From: CAZTYW01 sp964617695 | GTDB lineage: Bacteria; Chloroflexota; Dehalococcoidia; UBA2247; RBG-13-53-26 | Direction: 5' to 3' | Assembly: GCA_964617695.1 (NCBI GenBank) | Contig: CAZTYW010000002.1 | Coordinates: forward strand, 1-64,000 | Length of the DNA stretch: 64,000 bases | Part shown: in pieces, positions 1-8,400 of the stretch | How the letters are laid out: each line of letters opens with the position of its first letter | How positions within the stretch are numbered: the first letter of the stretch is position 1 | The notes under the pieces: model-generated | Database searches by the model: none | Seen by the model: only the letters and a program-made list of their open reading frames with translations | What the model was told of the DNA's origin: nothing | Program-made: the position numbers and the translations under genes

Positions 1-1
1 T

Positions 2-76
2 GGCTGGGCATTGCTCGGCGTGTGCTGGGGGACCGGGTACTACCTGGTGAGGAAGGGCGGCAGCAAGTCCAGGTGA
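2..76 (+). CDS. C-terminal end of an unidentified, possibly membrane, protein (partial)
   Basis: The reading frame beginning at base 2 is open from the window edge to a TGA at 74-76. It encodes about 24 residues: a Leu/Gly/Trp-rich hydrophobic stretch followed by a basic tail (VRKGGSKSR), as expected for a protein ending just after a membrane helix. The next gene, hisS, is convergent and ends at 135, which fits a gene end here. A second frame is also open, so the call rests only on composition and position. No function can be given. Confidence 0.35.
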   Translation, partial: GWALLGVCWGTGYYLVRKGGSKSR

Positions 77-134
77 AATAGGGGCGCCAGAATCCGCCCT
101 GGCGGACAGATGTAATTGGCGCCTGCTGTGCGGG

Positions 135-1397
135 CTAATCCAGTTCCTTTTCCAGTCGTTGGGCGGCCTCATCGACAGGTATCTCGACCTGCTCGCCCCT
201 CGTCATGGCCCTCAGTAACAGCGTCCCTTTCTTCATCTCATCCTCACCGATAATGAGGGCGTAAGGCGTACCCAGGGAGTTGGCCTGCTTGAGCTGCGAT
301 TTGAGGCTCTTGCTGCCCAGAGACAGGGTGGCCCCGATGCCGGCCCGGCGCAGCCTGGCGGTCAGCTTTGATGCTTCTCTCCTGGCTTCATCGCCGAGAT
401 GGGCAACGTAGACCTGTGCCTGCCGGGGTCGCGGCGGCTCGACGCCGTGTGTGCGCAGGCTGAGGATGACCCGTTCCATGCCCGTGGCAAAGCCAATGGC
501 AGGCGCAGGTCTACCTTCGAGCTGTTCTATCAGGTCGTCGTAGCGCCCGCCCCCACCCAGCGCGCTCTGTGCTCCACCGGCCTCCCCGGGCTGAATCTCG
601 AATACCGTCCTGGTATAGTAGTCCAGGCCCCGCACCAGGTAAGGGTTTATGTCATACGGTATTTGAAGGTGGCTCAGCAGCTCCTTGACAGAATCGAAGT
701 GGCTGCGACAGGCGGGGCAGAGATGCTCAGACATGGTTGGGGCACCCCTGATGGTGTCCTGGCAGGAGGTCTGCTTGCAGTCCAGCAAGCGCAGGGGGTT
801 TCGCTTCAGCCTCGTCCGGCAGTCCGGGCACAGCACCCGGGCATGCTCTGAATAGTAAGCTTTGAGCCGTTCCAGGTAGTGCGGTCGGCAATGCTGGCAA
901 CCGATACTGTTGAGTTGGAGGCTAAGCGCCCGCAGACCCAGCGACGTGTAGAAATACCACGCCATGTCGATGACCTCTGCGTCCAGAGCCGGGTCTGCGT
1001 CACCTATGGCCTCGACCCCGAACTGCCGGTGCTGGCGCATTCGGCCTCTCTGTGGCCTTTCGTAGCGAAAGATCGGCCCGAGGTAGTAAAGCCTTACCGG
1101 CTGTGGAAGGTTGTGCATGCCGTGCTCGATGTAGGCGCGGCACACCGGAGCCGTGCCTTCAGGACGCAGCGTCATGGCGTCCCCGCCCCTGTCTTCGAAG
1201 GTGTACATCTGCTTCTCCACGATGTCCGTGCCTTCACCAACACTTCGGAGGAACAGCCCCGTCTGCTCAAAGACCGGTGTATCGATGCGTCTGTACCCGT
1301 ATAGCTGGCAGACCTCGCCGGCCTTCTCCTCCACGAATCTCCAGTAGGCCTGGTCCTGGGGTAGTATGTCCTGTGTGCCTCGGGGAGCCTTGTACAC
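135..1397 (-). CDS. hisS: Histidyl-tRNA synthetase
   Basis: HisRS charges tRNA-His with histidine in the cytoplasm. The 420-residue protein shows class II motif 2 (FRYERPQRGRMRQHRQFG, near residues 110-127), the histidine-binding segment LVRGLDYYT and motif 3 (IGFATGMER), followed by a C-terminal anticodon-binding domain. A longer in-frame ORF reaches an ATG at 1544. I chose the GTG at 1397 because the family begins with YKAPRGTQDILP directly after this codon, a GAGG lies upstream at suitable distance, and the resulting length matches the family. The extra 49 residues show no similarity to the family. The gene stands alone, divergent from the acyl-CoA dehydrogenase gene. I saw no T-box leader. 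Confidence 0.96.
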   Translation of the reverse strand: MYKAPRGTQDILPQDQAYWRFVEEKAGEVCQLYGYRRIDTPVFEQTGLFLRSVGEGTDIVEKQMYTFEDRGGDAMTLRPEGTAPVCRAYIEHGMHNLPQPVRLYYLGPIFRYERPQRGRMRQHRQFGVEAIGDADPALDAEVIDMAWYFYTSLGLRALSLQLNSIGCQHCRPHYLERLKAYYSEHARVLCPDCRTRLKRNPLRLLDCKQTSCQDTIRGAPTMSEHLCPACRSHFDSVKELLSHLQIPYDINPYLVRGLDYYTRTVFEIQPGEAGGAQSALGGGGRYDDLIEQLEGRPAPAIGFATGMERVILSLRTHGVEPPRPRQAQVYVAHLGDEARREASKLTARLRRAGIGATLSLGSKSLKSQLKQANSLGTPYALIIGEDEMKKGTLLLRAMTRGEQVEIPVDEAAQRLEKELD

Positions 1398-1602
1398 GCC
1401 AGTTTCCTCGTCGTGGCAAGCATACCTTCGCAAACCGCGGTTAGTCAAGGCAGACCCCGTCCTGCTTGGTTGCGTTGATAACACGCTCGTGTTTTTGCTA
1501 TCCTTAGCTAAGGCTGGCTGATACAGCCAGAGGATGGTGGCCAAGGCGAGGGGCTCCAGAGACCTTCAGGGCGTAGTTGCCACGCAGGAGTAAGGAGGCG
1601 AA

Positions 1603-2733
1603 TTGGACCTGGACCTTTCCGAAGACCAGAAGATGTTGAAGACGGCAGCGCGAGACTTTCTGGAAAAGGAGTGCCCGAAGCAGTTTGTGCGTGACATGGA
1701 GCAGGACGAGAAGGGTTACTCGCCGGAACTGTGGCTCAAGATGGTGCAACTCGGGTGGCAGGGGCTACCGTTCCCCGAAGCTCAGGGCGGCGGTGGTGGA
1801 AGCTTCCTCGACCTCGCAGTCCTGCTGGAAGAGATGGGTCGTGCTTGCCTGCCTGGGCCCTTCCTTGCCAGCGTAGTGCTGGCCGGATTGCCGATTCTGG
1901 CAGCGGGCAGCGAGGAGCAGAAGCGGGAGCTACTGCCGGCAATAGCCCAGGGAAAGATCTACACGCTTGCCCTGACCGAGCCTGATGGAATGTATGACGC
2001 CGTCTCAGTCCGAACAACGGCGACACATGACAGGGATGATTGGGTCATCAGCGGGACCAAGACGTTCGTCCCCGATGCTCATGTGGCCGACGGTATCCTG
2101 TGCGTGGCCAGGACCGGCGAGGCTTCGTCCGGCAGCGACGGGACCAGCCTCTTCCTGGTTGATGCCAGAAGCCAGGGCATCAAGGTGACTGTGCTGCGCA
2201 CCATAGCTGGCGATAAGCAATGCGAGGTAGTGTTCGATGGGGTGAAGGTGCCTGCGGCGAATGTGGTTGGCAGCGTCGGTCAGGGATGGCCGGTGGTGGA
2301 GAAGGCCCTGCAGTGGGCGGCCGCGGCCAAGTGTGCCGAGATGGTTGGTGCGGCCGAAGCCGTTCTGGAGATGAGCGTCGAGTATGCCAGGGAGAGAACT
2401 CAGTTTGACAAACCCATTGGGAGTTTTCAGGCTATTCAGCACCATTGTGCCAATATGCGCATAGACATTGATGGCATGAGGTATCTCACATATGAGGCAG
2501 CCTGGTTGCTCAGCGAAGGGCTTCCGGCTGCAACGCAGGTTTCCATGGCCAAGGCCTGGGTTAGTGAGGCCATCTCGCGGGTCACCCGCCTGGGGCATCA
2601 GATCCACGGCGGCGTGGGCTACATGATGGACCACGATATGCAGCTCTACTTCAGGCGGGGTGAGGCAGCCAGGGCGATGTTTGGTGATGCCAGTTTCCAC
2701 CGTGAGTTGGTGGCCAGCCAGTTGGGCCTGTAG
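1603..2733 (+). CDS. Acyl-CoA dehydrogenase family protein
   Basis: This FAD-dependent flavoprotein would desaturate an acyl-CoA at the alpha-beta position and pass electrons to ETF. The 376 residues show the three-domain layout: an N-terminal helical domain starting DLSEDQKMLKTAARDFL, a middle beta domain (ALTEPDG, SGTKTFVPDA) and a C-terminal helical domain with YARERTQFDKPIGSFQAIQH. Near the end, HGGVGYMMDHDMQLYFRR carries Asp where related proteins often have Glu (EHD). Length and style match the FadE/CaiA-like branch, but the substrate is not readable. Translation starts at TTG 1603, four bases after AAGGAGG (1592-1598). The HIT gene follows after 18 bases, so the two are probably cotranscribed. 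No ETF or thiolase gene is adjacent. Confidence 0.9.
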   Translation: MDLDLSEDQKMLKTAARDFLEKECPKQFVRDMEQDEKGYSPELWLKMVQLGWQGLPFPEAQGGGGGSFLDLAVLLEEMGRACLPGPFLASVVLAGLPILAAGSEEQKRELLPAIAQGKIYTLALTEPDGMYDAVSVRTTATHDRDDWVISGTKTFVPDAHVADGILCVARTGEASSGSDGTSLFLVDARSQGIKVTVLRTIAGDKQCEVVFDGVKVPAANVVGSVGQGWPVVEKALQWAAAAKCAEMVGAAEAVLEMSVEYARERTQFDKPIGSFQAIQHHCANMRIDIDGMRYLTYEAAWLLSEGLPAATQVSMAKAWVSEAISRVTRLGHQIHGGVGYMMDHDMQLYFRRGEAARAMFGDASFHRELVASQLGL

Positions 2734-2751
2734 TCAGAAAGGGAGGGTAGG

Positions 2752-3099
2752 ATGGCACAGGAGTGTGTCTTTTGTCGCATCGTCGCGGGGCAGGTACCGG
2801 CCACCATCGTGTACCAGGATGACATGGTCATCGCCTTCCGGGATGTCGAGCCTCAGGCGCCGACACACCTGTTGCTAATACCCCGGGAGCACGTAGCCTC
2901 CCTGGGAGAATTCGGCTCGCAGCATGAAGGGTTGATCGCCCAGTTGGTTCACGTTGCCAATGAGTTGGCGGCCAAAGAGGGGATAGCTGAGAGGGGGTAT
3001 CGCCTGGTGGCGAACTGCGGCAAGGAAGGGGGGCAGGTCGTGCCTCACGTCCACTTCCATCTGCTTGGCGGTCGTGAGCTGTCCGGCGACATGGGCTAG
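2752..3099 (+). CDS. HIT family purine nucleotide hydrolase (HinT-like)
   Basis: This is a 115-residue histidine triad protein. The triad HVHFHLLGG near residues 99-107 carries the catalytic middle histidine used by HinT enzymes to hydrolyse purine phosphoramidates and aminoacyl-adenylates. CVFC near the N-terminus is the usual partial zinc site, and FRDVEPQAPTHLLLIPREH is the conserved core strand. Length is typical of HinT. It starts 18 bases after the acyl-CoA dehydrogenase stop with a GGGAGG ribosome binding site and probably shares its transcript. The cellular substrate is unknown. Confidence 0.93.
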   Translation: MAQECVFCRIVAGQVPATIVYQDDMVIAFRDVEPQAPTHLLLIPREHVASLGEFGSQHEGLIAQLVHVANELAAKEGIAERGYRLVANCGKEGGQVVPHVHFHLLGGRELSGDMG

Positions 3100-3137
3100 A
3101 GCACTTCTGGCCCCAGGGACACGTGCTGAGGTGCCAC

Positions 3138-3953
3138 ATGAACTTCTTTGACAAGCTTCTTAGGACAGTCGAGAGGAACGACAGCCTGCTCTGCGTCGGG
3201 CTTGACCCTGACCCGGCGATGATGCCCCGGATGAGCCTTTTCGACTTCAACAAGGCCATCATTGACGCTACCTCGGACCTCGTGTGCGCCTACAAACCGA
3301 ATCTTGCCTTCTACGAGGCCCTGGGCATTGAGGGGCTCCAGACACTCCAGCGGACTGTGGAGTACATACCTGATGACGTCCCTGTGATAGGAGACGGAAA
3401 GCGCGGTGACATCGGCAACACTGCCAGGGCCTATGCCAGAGCACTGTTTGAGGTGTTTGGCTTTGATGCCGCCACTGTGAACCCCTATATGGGCTACGAC
3501 TCCGTCGAGCCGTTTCTCGAATACACGGACAGGGCCACGTTCATCCTGTGCCGCACCTCGAATGCCGGTTCGCTGGATTTCCAGGCCCTGAACTACTCGT
3601 CAGGAAGGCTGGAATGCAGGCAGCAGCCGCTGTTCACGCTGGTGGCCGAAAAGGCCAGGCAGTGGAACAAGCATGACAACGTCGGCCTGGTTGTGGGAGC
3701 CACCTATCCGCAGGAACTGAAGGAAATAAGGCAGCTTTGCCCCGAGATGACCTTTCTCATACCGGGTATCGGAGCGCAGGGAGGGGAGCTGGCATCGGCC
3801 GTTCGCTACGGAGCGGGCTCTGACGGCCGGAAGGCGATTTTCAATAGTTCAAGGCAGATTCTGTACGCTTCCAGGGGCAACGACTTCGCACAGGCTGCGC
3901 GGCAGGCGGCCGACGGGCTGCGCTGCCAGATTAACTCCCTCCTACCTGACTGA
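3138..3953 (+). CDS. pyrF: Orotidine-5'-phosphate decarboxylase, type 2
   Basis: The enzyme decarboxylates OMP to UMP, the last step of de novo pyrimidine synthesis. The 271-residue TIM barrel shows LCVGLDPDP near the N-terminus, the catalytic lysine/aspartate motif in VIGDGKRGDIGNTARAYA, and FLIPGIGAQGG in the phosphate-binding region. The length (about 270 rather than 230 residues) and these motifs place it in the PyrF type 2 subfamily. An upstream GTG at 3123 is in frame, but ATG 3138 has a GAGGTG seven bases upstream and begins with the usual MNFFDKL. The gene follows the HIT gene by 38 bases and precedes the DUF951 gene by 13 bases. Confidence 0.95.
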   Translation: MNFFDKLLRTVERNDSLLCVGLDPDPAMMPRMSLFDFNKAIIDATSDLVCAYKPNLAFYEALGIEGLQTLQRTVEYIPDDVPVIGDGKRGDIGNTARAYARALFEVFGFDAATVNPYMGYDSVEPFLEYTDRATFILCRTSNAGSLDFQALNYSSGRLECRQQPLFTLVAEKARQWNKHDNVGLVVGATYPQELKEIRQLCPEMTFLIPGIGAQGGELASAVRYGAGSDGRKAIFNSSRQILYASRGNDFAQAARQAADGLRCQINSLLPD

Positions 3954-3966
3954 TCAGAGGCCCACG

Positions 3967-4170
3967 GTGTTGCTGGAATTGAACCCAGGGGATATACTAC
4001 GGCTTAAGAAACCACACCCTTGCGGCAGCTACGAATGGGAGGTGGTGAGGCCGGGGTCAGATGTCAGCATCAAGTGCGTTGGTTGCCATCGGCTGGTGCT
4101 TATGCCCCGCAGCACCCTCGAGAGAAAGGTGAAACAAATACAGAATGCAAAAGGAAAAGCTCAGGATTGA
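3967..4170 (+). CDS. DUF951 family small protein
   Basis: This 67-residue protein matches DUF951: GDILRLKKPHPCGSYEWEVVRPGSD followed, after SIK, by CVGCHRLVLMPRSTLERKVK. The CGS and CVGC cysteines could bind zinc, and the fold is expected to be a small beta barrel. The function is unknown, although in Firmicutes and Chloroflexi the family often lies near translation or chromosome-segregation genes. The start is a GTG 13 bases after the pyrF stop, so it is probably in that operon. The last nine residues (NAKGKAQD region) are a low-complexity tail. Confidence 0.88.
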   Translation: MLLELNPGDILRLKKPHPCGSYEWEVVRPGSDVSIKCVGCHRLVLMPRSTLERKVKQIQNAKGKAQD

Positions 4171-4225
4171 CTGCTCTTCGTTTTGCATTTTGGGCTTTGA
4201 ATTCTTACTCAGGGGGTGATTCGTC

Positions 4226-4483
4226 ATGGCAGAAGAACAGATAGTCGGCACTGTCAGCGATTTCTTCGCCCGGCCGGTAGTCGCAGGCGTCGATCTGACG
4301 GCGGCCTTGAAGACTGGGGACAGGATACGGATCAGGGGACACACCACCGACCTTGAGCTGGTCGTTGAGTCGATGCAGATTCAGAACCAGAACGTGCAGG
4401 AAGCCAAGGCGGGGGACTCTGTGGGTATCAAGGTGCCCGACCGGGTACGGCGGGGAGACAGCGTATACAAGATCGTTGAGTGA
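4226..4483 (+). CDS. Stand-alone EF-Tu domain-2-like beta-barrel protein
   Basis: The 85-residue protein reads like domain 2 of a translational GTPase: GTVSDFFARPVVAGVDL, then LKTGDRIRIRGHTTDLELVVESMQI and AKAGDSVGIKVPDRVRRGDSVYKI. No GTPase domain is attached or adjacent. Such translation-elongation-factor-like small proteins are known in archaea and Dehalococcoidia, and their role is not established. The start ATG 4226 is preceded by AGGGGGTGA. The gene sits 55 bases after the DUF951 gene and faces ribH across a stem-loop. Confidence 0.85.
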   Translation: MAEEQIVGTVSDFFARPVVAGVDLTAALKTGDRIRIRGHTTDLELVVESMQIQNQNVQEAKAGDSVGIKVPDRVRRGDSVYKIVE

Positions 4484-4490
4484 TGTCTCA

Positions 4491-4517
4491 GAGGGCGAGA
4501 CCGGTGGCCTCGCCCTC
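4491..4517. terminator. Stem-loop between convergent genes
   Basis: GAGGGCGAG (4491-4499) and CTCGCCCTC (4509-4517) form a perfect 9-bp stem with a 9-base loop. It lies between the ends of the plus-strand EF-Tu-like gene (4483) and the minus-strand ribH (4549). There is no U-tract on either side, so termination is inferred from position. Confidence 0.5.
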
Positions 4518-4548
4518 AACTAAACCTGGGAAGTGGTGCTTGGTCTGA

Positions 4549-5013
4549 CTACAGGTTCCTGACTAGGTTTGCCATTTCGATTGCGTTCATGGCGGCCCTG
4601 AAGCCCATGTTGCCTTCCTTTGTTCCTGCCCTCTCAATGGCTTGCTCCAGGGTGTCAGCCGTAATCACGCCGAAGATGACGGGCACGCCTGTATCCAGTC
4701 CCACTTTGGCAATCCCCTTGCTCACCTCAGCGGCGATGTAGTCGAAATGGGGTGTTCCGCCGCGGATAACCGCGCCCAGGCAGATGACGGCGTCGTACTT
4801 CCCCGACTGTGCCATCTTCTTGGCAATAAGCGGTATTTCGAAGGAACCTGGCGTCCAGGCGATCTCGATGTCGTCCTCTTTGACACCGTGGCGCAGTAGC
4901 GCATCCTGGGCTCCCTCAAGTAGCCTGACCGAGATGAACTCGTTGAAGCGAGCTACGACCAGCATGAATTTGAGGCCCTCTCCCAGAAGCGCACCTTGGT
5001 AATGCTTGCCCAT
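4549..5013 (-). CDS. ribH: 6,7-dimethyl-8-ribityllumazine synthase
   Basis: RibH condenses 5-amino-6-ribitylamino-uracil with 3,4-dihydroxy-2-butanone 4-phosphate to give lumazine, the penultimate step of riboflavin synthesis. The protein shows [25 protein letters not shown], the ribityl/phosphate loop [17 protein letters not shown], and the C-terminal [18 protein letters not shown]. Its 154 residues are normal for a shell-forming subunit. Two adjacent ATGs are possible. The second (5013) is five bases from AGGAGG, while the first is only two bases away. It is the last gene of the rib operon, nine bases after ribBA. Confidence 0.97.
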   Translation of the reverse strand: MGKHYQGALLGEGLKFMLVVARFNEFISVRLLEGAQDALLRHGVKEDDIEIAWTPGSFEIPLIAKKMAQSGKYDAVICLGAVIRGGTPHFDYIAAEVSKGIAKVGLDTGVPVIFGVITADTLEQAIERAGTKEGNMGFRAAMNAIEMANLVRNL

Positions 5014-5022
5014 CATCTCCTC

Positions 5023-6228
5023 CTATCTAGGCTCGGGCACGAAGTGGTGTCCCAGTTTCTTGCCCTTGGTCTCCAGGTACGAGGCATTGTAGGGTGTTGC
5101 CGGGGCCACGATGGGTACCGTCTCTACCACCTTGAGACCGTATCCCTCCAGACCGACCACCTTCTTGGGGTTGTTGGTCAGCAGCCGAATGTTCTGCAGG
5201 CCAAGATCGACCAGAATCTGGGCCCCGATGCCGTACTCGCGCAGGTCAGCCGCAAATCCCAACACTTCGTTGGCTTCCACGGTGTCCATCCCCTGGTCCT
5301 GGAGAGCGTAGGCACGAAGCTTGTTGTGAAGCCCAATTCCCCGGCCTTCCTGGCGCATGTAAAGGAAAACGCCCTTGCCTTCAGCCTCAATTTCTTGGAG
5401 CGCCATGGCGACCTGTTGGCCACAGTCGCAGCGGAGGCTGCCGAAGACGTCTCCCGTGAGGCATTCACTGTGCACTCGCACCAGCACCGGCTCGTCGCCG
5501 GCGACATCGCCTTTGACCAGGGCAATGTGCTCGTCCGGGTCGACCGTGCTCCTGTAGGCAAAGGCCTTGAAGTCACCGTGTTTGGTCGGCAGGTTGGCCT
5601 CTGCCACGCGGCGGATCAGTTTCTCGTTGCGGCGCCGGTAAGTGATGAGGTCGGCCACGCTGATGATCTTCGTGTTGTGCTTGGCCGCCATGCTCTTAAG
5701 CTGAGGCAGACGGGCCATGCTTCCGTCGTCGTTCATAATCTCGCAGATGATGCCGGCGGGGTAGAGGCCTGCTAGCCTGGCCAGATCGACGATCGCCTCT
5801 GTATGCCCAGCACGCACAAGGACGCCGCCGCCTCTGGCTCTGATCGGGAATATGTGTCCGGGACGGGCTATGTCCTCCGGCTTGGTTGCCGGGTCGAGCA
5901 CCGCCTGTATGGTGGCGGCACGGTCGTGGGCAGAGATGCCGGTGGTGACTCCGTGCTTGGCCTCGATAGATACGGTGAAGGCTGTGGAGAACTTGGATGT
6001 GTTGTCGTGGACCATCATCGGGATTCTCAACTCATCGAGTCTCTCGCCAATTATGGGCATACAGATCAAGCCCCTCGCCTCCCTGGCCATGAAGTTGACT
6101 ACCTCGGGGGTAACCACCTCTGCAGCCATGGCCAGGTCCCCTTCATTTTCCCGGCTCTCGTCGTCGACAATGATGACAATCTTGCCGGCCCTTATCTCTT
6201 CGATCGCCTCAGGAATAGTGTCGAGCAT
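5023..6228 (-). CDS. ribBA: Bifunctional 3,4-dihydroxy-2-butanone 4-phosphate synthase / GTP cyclohydrolase II
   Basis: This 401-residue fusion supplies both precursors of riboflavin. The N-terminal half (about 1-200) is DHBP synthase, with [12 protein letters not shown], the [21 protein letters not shown] region and an [15 protein letters not shown] segment. The C-terminal half is GTP cyclohydrolase II, with the zinc site [17 protein letters not shown], the [20 protein letters not shown] motif and LLTNNPKKV. Both domains look intact. The gene lies between ribE and ribH on the same strand with short gaps, and the operon is probably driven from upstream of ribD. Confidence 0.97.
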   Translation of the reverse strand: MLDTIPEAIEEIRAGKIVIIVDDESRENEGDLAMAAEVVTPEVVNFMAREARGLICMPIIGERLDELRIPMMVHDNTSKFSTAFTVSIEAKHGVTTGISAHDRAATIQAVLDPATKPEDIARPGHIFPIRARGGGVLVRAGHTEAIVDLARLAGLYPAGIICEIMNDDGSMARLPQLKSMAAKHNTKIISVADLITYRRRNEKLIRRVAEANLPTKHGDFKAFAYRSTVDPDEHIALVKGDVAGDEPVLVRVHSECLTGDVFGSLRCDCGQQVAMALQEIEAEGKGVFLYMRQEGRGIGLHNKLRAYALQDQGMDTVEANEVLGFAADLREYGIGAQILVDLGLQNIRLLTNNPKKVVGLEGYGLKVVETVPIVAPATPYNASYLETKGKKLGHHFVPEPR

Positions 6229-6241
6229 CCAGACTCCTTCG

Positions 6242-6886
6242 CTAGCTTGAGTAAGCGGATCCGGTAGTTGAGAAGCCGTGCTCTGCCAGAAAGTCGAGGC
6301 TTATCCCCCCACGCTCTCCCGCAAACCGCTCCACGTACTTGGCCATGATATCCACTTCAAGATTGACCGCGTCACCTGGGCGCTTCCTGCCCAGGGTGGT
6401 GCGGTCCAGCGTGTACCCGACGAGCGAGACACTGAAAGTGGTGGTGTCATAGCCAGTGATAGTGAGACTCACTCCGTCGACGGCAATGAACCCTTTTTCC
6501 ACCACGTAGCGCATCACTGACCCTGGGGCAGTGCATCTGGCAATAAGAGCCCTGCCCTCGGGCACCAGGGAAACGATCTTGCCCGTGGCGTCCACGTGCC
6601 CCTGGACGAGATGGCCACCGACACGGCCTCCCACCAGGAGAGCTCGTTCCAGGTTCACTACGGAACCAGGCCGCAGCAGGCCCAGGTTGGTGCGCCGCAA
6701 CGTCTCCGGCGTCACATCCACGGAGAAAGACCTGTCACCCAGGGCACCCACAGTCAGGCATGCGCCATTGACAGCCAGACTATCGCCGGGCTTGGTTCCC
6801 TGCAGTACCTCAGCGGCGGTGACCGTCAGCCTATCTGACCGGGCCGCTCTTACCGTACCTACTTCTTCGACAATACCGGTGAACAA
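6242..6886 (-). CDS. ribE: Riboflavin synthase, alpha subunit
   Basis: Riboflavin synthase dismutates two lumazine molecules into riboflavin and the pyrimidine precursor. The 214-residue sequence is a tandem of two lumazine-binding repeats: [12 protein letters not shown] with [13 protein letters not shown], then [14 protein letters not shown] with [12 protein letters not shown]. It ends with the usual trimerisation helix region. The ATG at 6886 is the natural start (MFTGIVE). It lies 52 bases downstream of ribD and 13 bases upstream of ribBA. Confidence 0.97.
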   Translation of the reverse strand: MFTGIVEEVGTVRAARSDRLTVTAAEVLQGTKPGDSLAVNGACLTVGALGDRSFSVDVTPETLRRTNLGLLRPGSVVNLERALLVGGRVGGHLVQGHVDATGKIVSLVPEGRALIARCTAPGSVMRYVVEKGFIAVDGVSLTITGYDTTTFSVSLVGYTLDRTTLGRKRPGDAVNLEVDIMAKYVERFAGERGGISLDFLAEHGFSTTGSAYSS

Positions 6887-6938
6887 ACTGCTTTTCCCTT
6901 GTGCCTCTCACGTATCCGGCAATACGTTTCAACACTCT

Positions 6939-8030
6939 TCATCTGACAGGGTATCCACTGACCAGGATATCATTGCCTATCTTCTGCACCCTGACGCGGT
7001 CCAGGCTCATCGCCTGGGCTACTGTCTCCACGCCTTTGCCCTTGACGGGATTCTTAGCCTCCTCCCCGCCGATGATGATAGGCGCGACGAACACAAGCAG
7101 CTTATCCGCCAGACGGTGCTCAAAGAGTGAGCCAAAGACGCCGGCACCGCCTTCCACCATGATGCTGGTGATCTCCTTCCCCCCCAGGATCCCCAGCAAG
7201 GCTTCGAGGTCAACCAGCTCATCCTTGGAAGGTGCCACCAGCACCTCCGCCCCGGCCTTGGTGAGCGCTGTGGCTTTCTCCGGTTCCACCCCTTCCGATA
7301 CCGCAATTAGGGTCTTGCCTGGGACCTGCAGCACGCGGGCAGTGGGTGGGGTGCGGCCTTTGCTGTCGACTATCACCCGCAGGGGCTGTTTCTCTGCTTG
7401 ACCGCCCTCTCTGCCTGCCCTCGCCGTAAGCTGGGGGTCGTCGGTGATTATGGTATCCACTCCGACCATGATGGCGTCCATCTGATGGCGCAGGCAGTGA
7501 ACGTACCTTCTTGACTGTTCGCCGCTGATCCACTTGGCGTCGCCAGTCTTGGTGGCGATCTTCCCGTCGAGACTCATGGCGAACTTGCCTGTTACGAAGG
7601 GTAAACCCTCGGTGACGTACTTGACATAAGCCTCATTCAGCTCCTGGGCCTCCTCCTCGTGTTCGCTAAGGACGGTGGTTATGCCTGCCGCTTCCAGTTC
7701 CCTCTGCCCCCGTCCAGAGACACGCGGGTTGGGGTCGAGCATGGCCATATGGACATCGGAGATGCCGGCGGCTATTATGGCCTGGGTGCAGGGGCCGGTG
7801 CGCCCCTGGTAGCAGCACGGTTCCATAGTGACGTACATGGCCGCGCCGCTGGCCTTGTCGCCTGCCTGCTGCAGGGCGACGATCTCGGCATGATTCGATC
7901 CCGGCGGCTGGGTATAGCCCTCGCCAACGATGGTCCTCCCCTTGACTATCACGGCTCCGACGGCAGGGTTTGGGCTGGAGTGCCCGAGAGCAAGGTTTGC
8001 CAGAGAGAGGGCATGCTTCATGTAGTCCAT
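6939..8030 (-). CDS. ribD: Bifunctional diaminohydroxyphosphoribosylaminopyrimidine deaminase / 5-amino-6-(5-phosphoribosylamino)uracil reductase
   Basis: RibD carries out steps two and three of riboflavin synthesis. The N-terminal deaminase has the zinc motif NHAEIVAL and PCCYQGRTGPC. The C-terminal reductase begins around residue 140 (TGKFAMSLDGKIATKTGDAKWISG) and includes the NADPH-binding VEGGAGVFGSLF. The ORF reaches an ATG at 8048. I prefer ATG 8030, nine bases after GAGGGAG, giving 363 residues beginning MDYMKHALSLA as in the family. It is the first gene of ribD-ribE-ribBA-ribH. I see no FMN riboswitch in its leader. Confidence 0.95.
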   Translation of the reverse strand: MDYMKHALSLANLALGHSSPNPAVGAVIVKGRTIVGEGYTQPPGSNHAEIVALQQAGDKASGAAMYVTMEPCCYQGRTGPCTQAIIAAGISDVHMAMLDPNPRVSGRGQRELEAAGITTVLSEHEEEAQELNEAYVKYVTEGLPFVTGKFAMSLDGKIATKTGDAKWISGEQSRRYVHCLRHQMDAIMVGVDTIITDDPQLTARAGREGGQAEKQPLRVIVDSKGRTPPTARVLQVPGKTLIAVSEGVEPEKATALTKAGAEVLVAPSKDELVDLEALLGILGGKEITSIMVEGGAGVFGSLFEHRLADKLLVFVAPIIIGGEEAKNPVKGKGVETVAQAMSLDRVRVQKIGNDILVSGYPVR

Positions 8031-8167
8031 CACATCGGTCTCCCTCATTTATTGGGGGGGAACTTCACTCCAGAGTCCGTCCTGAAAGCTTCAATCGTGC
8101 GGCAGACCTTCTCTTCCTCTGTCCGCCGCCGTGCCTGCTATTCGTCCCTCGCTATCACGGATACGAA

Positions 8168-8194
8168 AGTATAACTTTCGCCACAGCTTGTCAA
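8168..8194 (-). promoter_or_regulatory. Candidate rib operon promoter with palindrome over the -10
   Basis: On the minus strand TTGACA (8194-8189) is followed after 15 bases by TATACT (8173-8168). The spacer is short but both hexamers are strong. The -10 lies inside the perfect inverted repeat CGAAAGT-ATA-ACTTTCG (8164-8180), which could be an operator. It lies about 140 bases upstream of ribD. Confidence 0.5.
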
Positions 8195-8224
8195 GTTTTG
8201 GCAGCCTGGGGTTCTGCCAACCGG

Positions 8225-8253
8225 TTGAATGGTCTCGATACCCAGTCTATACT
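8225..8253 (+). promoter_or_regulatory. Candidate sigma-70-type promoter for the 8401 gene
   Basis: TTGAAT (8225-8230) and TATACT (8248-8253) are separated by exactly 17 bases. The predicted start is near 8260, giving a leader of about 140 bases to ATG 8401. Confidence 0.5.
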
Positions 8254-8400
8254 ATATCCATCCTGCCTTCAAATCAGGGCGTCATGCGGTTCGGCACCGT
8301 GGCACGCTCTGGGCTATTTCCTTCGAGTTGGATGGAACAAGGGATTGGCTGGATAGTCAGTGGGCTGGCAACATGGCTCTCTTGAGCAAGGAGGACCAGA

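Larger units (their letters stand above)
8031..8400. other. Divergent intergenic region between ribD and an uncharacterised gene
   Basis: About 370 bases separate the ribD start from the plus-strand gene at 8401. Two candidate promoters face away from each other here (minus strand 8168-8194, plus strand 8225-8253). The leader of ribD, about 130 bases, contains no recognisable FMN element. No ORF with family resemblance was seen. Confidence 0.6.

Noticed and set aside
1480..1497. Short hairpin AACAC-GCTC-GTGTT followed by T's, terminator-like on the plus strand
   Set aside because: The stem is only 5 bp and no plus-strand gene ends here.
1397..1544. 49-codon N-terminal extension of hisS to ATG 1544
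   Set aside because: The extension has no HisRS similarity, and GTG 1397 has a ribosome binding site and gives the normal length.
8031..8170. FMN riboswitch upstream of ribD
   Set aside because: I looked on the minus strand for the conserved aptamer segments and did not find them.
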